A stretch of 64,000 nt of DNA from CBDBJQ01 sp965206405 (GTDB lineage Bacteria > Pseudomonadota > Alphaproteobacteria > UBA8366). A program made the position numbers and the translations under genes. Under the pieces are notes generated by a model, which searched no databases, had not been told where the DNA came from, and saw nothing but the letters and a program-made list of their open reading frames with translations. The stretch lies in the NCBI GenBank assembly GCA_965206405.1, contig CBDBJQ010000006.1, forward strand, positions 2,232,001-2,296,000, in the 5' to 3' direction. This document shows positions 60,550-64,000 of the stretch, piece after piece. Every line of letters starts with the position of its first letter. Within the stretch, counting starts at the first letter, position 1.

Positions 60550-62334
60550 ATGTTCACAACTCGCCCCGAGCTCCACGGCACTTTCGCGATGGTGTCCTCG
60601 ACCCACTGGCTGGCCTCGGCTTCCGCTATGGCCGCGCTCGAGCGCGGCGGCAACGCCTTCGATGCGGCCGTCGCCGGCGGCCTGACGCTGCAGGTCTGCG
60701 AACCGCACCTGAACGGACCCGGCGGCGATTTGCCGATTATCATGCACGACGCCGCCTCCGGTGCCACGAAGGTGCTCTGCGGCCAGGGCACAGCACCCGC
60801 CGGCGCCACGATCACGCATTATCGCAGCGAAGGCCTCGAGGAGGTCCCCGGCACGGGCCTGCTCGCAACCGTCGTTCCCGGCGCCTTCGATACCTGGATG
60901 ACGCTGCTGCGGGACTACGGCACGCTCGGCCTCGATGAGGTTTTCGAACACGCTCTGGGTTACGCGGAAAACGGCGTTCCGGTGATTGCGAAATGGACCG
61001 AGACCACCGCTGGGGTGGCGGAGATGTTCGCGACTGAATGGCCGAGCTCGCAAGCGGTCTTCATGCCGGACGGGCGGATCCCGCAGCCGGGAGAGCTGTT
61101 CGCAAACAAAACCCTGGCCGCAACCTGGAAGCGCCTTCTGGCGGAAGCGTCAGTCGGCGGCGGTGGACGCGAGGCGTGTATCGACCGGGCCCGGAAGGTC
61201 TGGGCACAAGGTTTCATCGCTGAGGAGATCGATTCCTTCTGTCGCGACAACGCTGTCATGGATACCTCTGGTGCACGCCACCGGGGCGTTCTCACGGGCG
61301 AGGACATGGCGCGCTGGCAGGCGTCCTACGACGATCCGGTATCCCTTTCCTTCGGCGACTACACGGTCTCGAAATGCGGCTTCTGGTCACAGGGTCCGGC
61401 CATGCTGCAGACGCTCGCCCTCCTGCAGGGCTTCGACCTTGATGCGCTCGACCCGTCCGGGCCGGAATTCGTCCATCTCGTCACCGAGTGCGCCAAGCTC
61501 GCCTTCGCCGACCGGGATGCGTTCTATGGCGATCCCGATTTCGTTGATATCCCCGGCGACATCCTGCTCTCAGCCGAATACAGCGATCGCCGGCGGAAAC
61601 TAGTCGGCGAGGACGCCTCGCTCGAATACCGGCCGGGCGAGATCGCAGGCTATGGCAGCGCCATCGATTATGAGGCCCACGTCGAGGCCGGCCGTGACCC
61701 TGTCGAGGCCGCCGGCATCGGCGAGCCGACGGTCCGACGCAGCGGACAGTTTCCGGGGGACACTTGCCATATCGATGTGATCGACCGGGACGGCAACATG
61801 GTGACATGCATGCCGAGTGGCGGTTGGCTGCAGAGCTCACCGGTCATTCCCGCGCTTGGCTTCGCGCTGAACACGCGCGGACAGATGTTCTGGCTGGATG
61901 ACTCCCATCCGGCCGCACTCGGCCCGGGCCGGCGGCCGCGAACCACGCTCTCACCCTCGCTCGCCCATCGCGGAGGCCAACCCTACATGGTCTTCGGCAC
62001 CCCGGGCGGCGACCAGCAGGACCAGTGGCAGACGAACTTCTTCCTCTTCCACGCCGTCGCCGGGCGCAACCTGCAGGAAGCGATCGATGCCCCGAACTTC
62101 CACAACGAGCACTTTCCAAAATCCTTCTTCCCACGGCCGGCCTTCCCAGGCCTTCTCATGCTCGAAGGGCGGATGCCGGAAGAAACCGTCGCCAACCTCG
62201 CCCGCCGCGGACACAACACGGTGGTCGGCGAGGATTGGTCGGAGGGGCGGATGTGCGCCGTTGCGCGCGAGGGTGGCATGATCAAGGCAGCGGCGAACCC
62301 GCGCGGCATGCAGGGCTACGCCGCCGGGCGCTAA
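60550..62334 (+). CDS. Gamma-glutamyltransferase family protein
   Basis: 594 residues from MFTTRPELHG. Features: AMVSSTHWLASASAMAALERGGNAFDAAVA (AALERGGNAFDAAVA), the autoprocessing nucleophile Thr in GDTCHIDVIDRDGNMV, and TLSPSLAHRGGQPYMVFGTPGGDQQ with the GG substrate motif. No signal peptide at this start, so it may be a cytoplasmic Ntn-hydrolase acting on gamma-glutamyl compounds or cephalosporin-like amides. An ATG at 60475 extends the frame without family similarity. Confidence 0.9.
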   Translation: MFTTRPELHGTFAMVSSTHWLASASAMAALERGGNAFDAAVAGGLTLQVCEPHLNGPGGDLPIIMHDAASGATKVLCGQGTAPAGATITHYRSEGLEEVPGTGLLATVVPGAFDTWMTLLRDYGTLGLDEVFEHALGYAENGVPVIAKWTETTAGVAEMFATEWPSSQAVFMPDGRIPQPGELFANKTLAATWKRLLAEASVGGGGREACIDRARKVWAQGFIAEEIDSFCRDNAVMDTSGARHRGVLTGEDMARWQASYDDPVSLSFGDYTVSKCGFWSQGPAMLQTLALLQGFDLDALDPSGPEFVHLVTECAKLAFADRDAFYGDPDFVDIPGDILLSAEYSDRRRKLVGEDASLEYRPGEIAGYGSAIDYEAHVEAGRDPVEAAGIGEPTVRRSGQFPGDTCHIDVIDRDGNMVTCMPSGGWLQSSPVIPALGFALNTRGQMFWLDDSHPAALGPGRRPRTTLSPSLAHRGGQPYMVFGTPGGDQQDQWQTNFFLFHAVAGRNLQEAIDAPNFHNEHFPKSFFPRPAFPGLLMLEGRMPEETVANLARRGHNTVVGEDWSEGRMCAVAREGGMIKAAANPRGMQGYAAGR

Positions 62335-62335
62335 G

Positions 62336-62500
62336 CCCCCCGCCGAGCAGGCGGCAATCGCCGATGTTGTTAACGCATCACACGACGAATTGGCCGGTAT
62401 CGACGCCGAGATAAACGCCCTGACCCAACAAAAGCGCGGGCTCATGCAGAAATTGCTCACCGGGGAATGGCCGGTCAAGACGGAGGCCGCTGTTGACTGA
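62336..62500 (+). pseudogene. hsdS: Type I restriction specificity subunit (HsdS), C-terminal fragment
   Basis: 55 codons reading PAEQAAIADVVNASHDEL, then EINALTQQKRGLMQKLLTGEW. The long conserved helix and KRGLMQKLLTG tail are typical of the end of HsdS. The two target-recognition domains are absent; the fragment begins directly after the gamma-glutamyltransferase stop. Its stop overlaps the start of the DUF3800 gene, as in an intact operon. Confidence 0.85.
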
Positions 62501-63224
62501 ATTCTCGGATTTCATCGTTTATGCCGACGAGTCCGGCGATCACGGGATGGTCAATATCGACCCGCAATACCCGATGTTCGCGCTGACCTTCTGTGTCATG
62601 CGCAAGGATGCCTACACGGCCGAAATCGTCCCCGCGATGCAGGGTTTCAAGTTCGGCATCTGGGGGCATGACACTGTTGTTCTGCACGAACATGAAATCC
62701 GTAAAAGCACCGGGCCCTTCGGCATCCTGCGCACCGACCGCGCGTTGCGCACCCGCTTCATGGACGAATTGAATGCGCTGATCGAGACCGCGCCGATGAC
62801 AATTTTCGCCTCGGTGATCGACAAGACCAAACATCGCGCCAAATACGCCAGTCCGTGGAACCCCTATGAAATCGCGCTGCATTTCTGCATGGAGCAGCTG
62901 CACATCCTGATGACCGCCCAAAAACAGCACGGCAAGACCGTGCATGTCGTGTTCGAAAGCCGGGGGTCGAAGGAAGACAAGGAGCTTGAACTCGAATTTC
63001 GCCGCATCGCCGGGAATGACAGCCACTGGGGCTATCGGCGCCATGATTTCAGCCGCTTCGATTTTCAGCCGGTGTTCATCCCGAAGGCGGCGAACGCCTC
63101 GGGCCTGCAACTCGCCGATCTGACCGCCCGGCCCATCGCTCTGTCGCGCCTCCGCCCCGATCAGGCGAACCGTGCGTTCGAGATCATCCAGCCAAAGCTG
63201 GGAGGGCTCAAATGCCTTCCTTAA
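62493..63224 (+). CDS. DUF3800 family protein (RNase H-fold, restriction-locus associated)
   Basis: 243 residues, TTG start with GGAGG eight bases before. FSDFIVYADESGDHG near the N-terminus is the DUF3800 hallmark acidic motif; VHVVFESRGSKEDKELELEF and LQLADLTARPIAL follow. The family has an RNase H-like fold and is common in restriction and defence loci; function unproven. The gene is intact while its neighbours (hsdS, ygjP, and a missing hsdR) are decayed. Confidence 0.88.
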   Translation: MTEFSDFIVYADESGDHGMVNIDPQYPMFALTFCVMRKDAYTAEIVPAMQGFKFGIWGHDTVVLHEHEIRKSTGPFGILRTDRALRTRFMDELNALIETAPMTIFASVIDKTKHRAKYASPWNPYEIALHFCMEQLHILMTAQKQHGKTVHVVFESRGSKEDKELELEFRRIAGNDSHWGYRRHDFSRFDFQPVFIPKAANASGLQLADLTARPIALSRLRPDQANRAFEIIQPKLGGLKCLP

Positions 63225-63240
63225 ATCATTGTGGATCAAG

Positions 63241-63274
63241 GAAAAACAAAAGGGCCCCGGAAGCTCCAGAACCC
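63241..63274 (-). terminator. Possible minus-strand intrinsic terminator after DUF3800
   Basis: On the minus strand GGGTTCTGGA and TCCGGGGCCC pair over 10 bp (with G-T pairs) around loop GCT, followed by TTTTGTTTTT. It faces transcripts coming from the right. Confidence 0.45.
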
Positions 63275-63306
63275 TTCTGTCGACCGGGAAATGCCCAATC
63301 CTTTGA

Positions 63307-63546
63307 CAGACATATAGCCACGCAAGCCCTTTAAAGCAACGCTGGGGGTCAATGTCGCCGGCACACCGTCTCTTGCTGAACCGACGTCTCGTCGAAGCCC
63401 CTGTTGACGCCATCGACTATGTCATCACCCACGAACTTTGCCACATCTCTGAGCCCCACCACGGCACGGCTTTCTTTGACCTGCTGGACCGAGTGATGCC
63501 GGATTGGGAGCGCCGGAAGCAACGCCTAGAGAGGATCATGGCCTGA
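63307..63546 (+). pseudogene. YgjP/M48-type metallopeptidase (DUF45), C-terminal fragment
   Basis: The frame reads KQRWGS, LLLNRRLVEAPVDAIDYVI, THELCHISEPHHGTAFFDLL and VMPDWERRKQRL. HELCH is the zinc-binding HExxH, and RWGS is the motif that precedes it. About two thirds of the protein upstream is missing, with an in-frame TGA at 63304. ygjP-like genes often accompany hsdR in type I restriction operons. An ATG at 63352 could start a 64-residue piece. Confidence 0.82.
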
Positions 63547-63779
63547 GAAATTCCGACGCTAGTCGCCGCTGAACCAAACGAGACCGCTGTCCAAATGAAA
63601 CCACATTGCCGGAATATGCTAATAATATCAGCAACTTGTGGAATTTCACTAAATCAGCGCAGTCAACAGGTCCGGAGAATATCAGCCCGTAGAGAACGCT
63701 GTGGGCCCTCTTCGAACTGAGATGGTCCCACATTGTTGGACAGTCTGACAGCTTCGCCAAGGTGTATTCCGATTGCTGA
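63547..63779. other. Right end of the IS3-family element and flank
   Basis: No gene. The palindrome-like gtcccacattgttggacagtctgacag (around 63725-63750, in two parts gtcccacattgttgg and acagtctgacag) is a plausible terminal repeat of the adjoining IS3-type element; the exact border is uncertain. Confidence 0.4.
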
Positions 63780-64000
63780 TCATGCCGTCAGAATCTTGTT
63801 TATCAGATTTCCTTGCTGTTGTTGAGCCTGTGGAGATGTGGGCAAGGCGATAGCCTTGTCCATCATATCCACAGGGTTGGTGTCGCTGCCGAGCGCATAG
63901 GCTTCCGCCGGCGTCCGGCCGCCGAGCGCGGAATGGGGACGCTCGATGTTGTAGAAGTCAATCCATTCGGCGATGACCCGCTCGGCATGGAATCCGTCGG
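63780..64000 (-). CDS. IS3-family transposase (OrfB integrase core), C-terminal part, cut by window end
   Basis: Read on the minus strand: AERVIAEWIDFYNIERPHSAL, then GGRTPAEAYALG, VDMMDKAIALPTSPQAQQQ. The ERPHSALGGRTPAEAY motif after the catalytic Glu is standard for IS3-type DDE integrases. Stop TGA at 63780-63782. The rest lies beyond base 64000. Confidence 0.9.
   Translation of the reverse strand, partial: DGFHAERVIAEWIDFYNIERPHSALGGRTPAEAYALGSDTNPVDMMDKAIALPTSPQAQQQQGNLINKILTA

Overview
The window is high-GC DNA whose gene content (AraD-type and IlvD/Edd dehydratases, CaiB/BaiF CoA-transferases, DppBCDF-type importer, CoxD/CoxE-type ATPase/VWA pair, phytanoyl-CoA dioxygenase) looks alphaproteobacterial, probably Rhodospirillales-like. 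That placement is inference from gene content and codon style; there is no rRNA to confirm it. Islands of clearly lower GC (hipBA, fic, the DUF2971 gene) and many insertion-sequence relics mark transferred DNA.

Layout. 1-1274: start of a glutathione reductase gene, a succinate-semialdehyde dehydrogenase gene that has lost most of its middle, and a LysE exporter. 1275-5560: accessory island with a Fic relic, an IS21 istB relic, a first Rpn nuclease module and a hipBA toxin-antitoxin operon. 5559-9037: glmS and glmU (UDP-GlcNAc synthesis). 9225-15748: a peptide-type ABC importer operon ending in an M20 peptidase. 16098-20328: NERD-domain helicase, phosphoglycolate phosphatase, tRNA-Val(CAC) and an amidase. 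20436-27863: a CoxE-like VWA gene and its MoxR-type ATPase gene, pushed apart by a 5-kb island holding an IS1380-like element and a fic gene split by an IS256-family element. 28145-47473: lipid and acyl-CoA metabolism (desaturase, FadB-like enzyme, two acyl-CoA dehydrogenases, carboxyltransferase, acyl-CoA ligase, two CaiB/BaiF CoA-transferases, PhyH dioxygenase) plus two IlvD/Edd dehydratases and a cupin. 47738-51558: second accessory island with a second, inverted Rpn module, a frameshifted DUF2971 gene, an orphan ParE toxin, an IS4 relic, a coiled-coil membrane protein and a 94-bp mini-element. 51588-62334: prfC, a DksA-like gene, an SDR-folB pair, a hydrolase, a CoA-lyase/CoA-transferase/MBL/DUF169 block and a gamma-glutamyltransferase. 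62336-64000: debris of a type I restriction locus (hsdS tail, DUF3800, YgjP tail) and an IS3-family transposase running off the edge.

The most unusual signal is a family of four related ends. An IS1380-like element (21959-23586) has terminal CCCGRATATTTCATGAA repeats and CTAG duplications. Its right-hand ~240 bp is also carried by both Rpn modules, and its last 94 bp stands alone near prfC. Each right end carries a 25-codon ORF whose stop codon is supplied by the flanking YTAR target site. The two Rpn modules have sharp homology boundaries (CCC at one end, GGG at the other), as if the nuclease gene travels on these ends.

A second window-wide pattern is the abundance of short tandem arrays (units of 8-18 bp), several lying exactly on stop codons or between genes of an operon.
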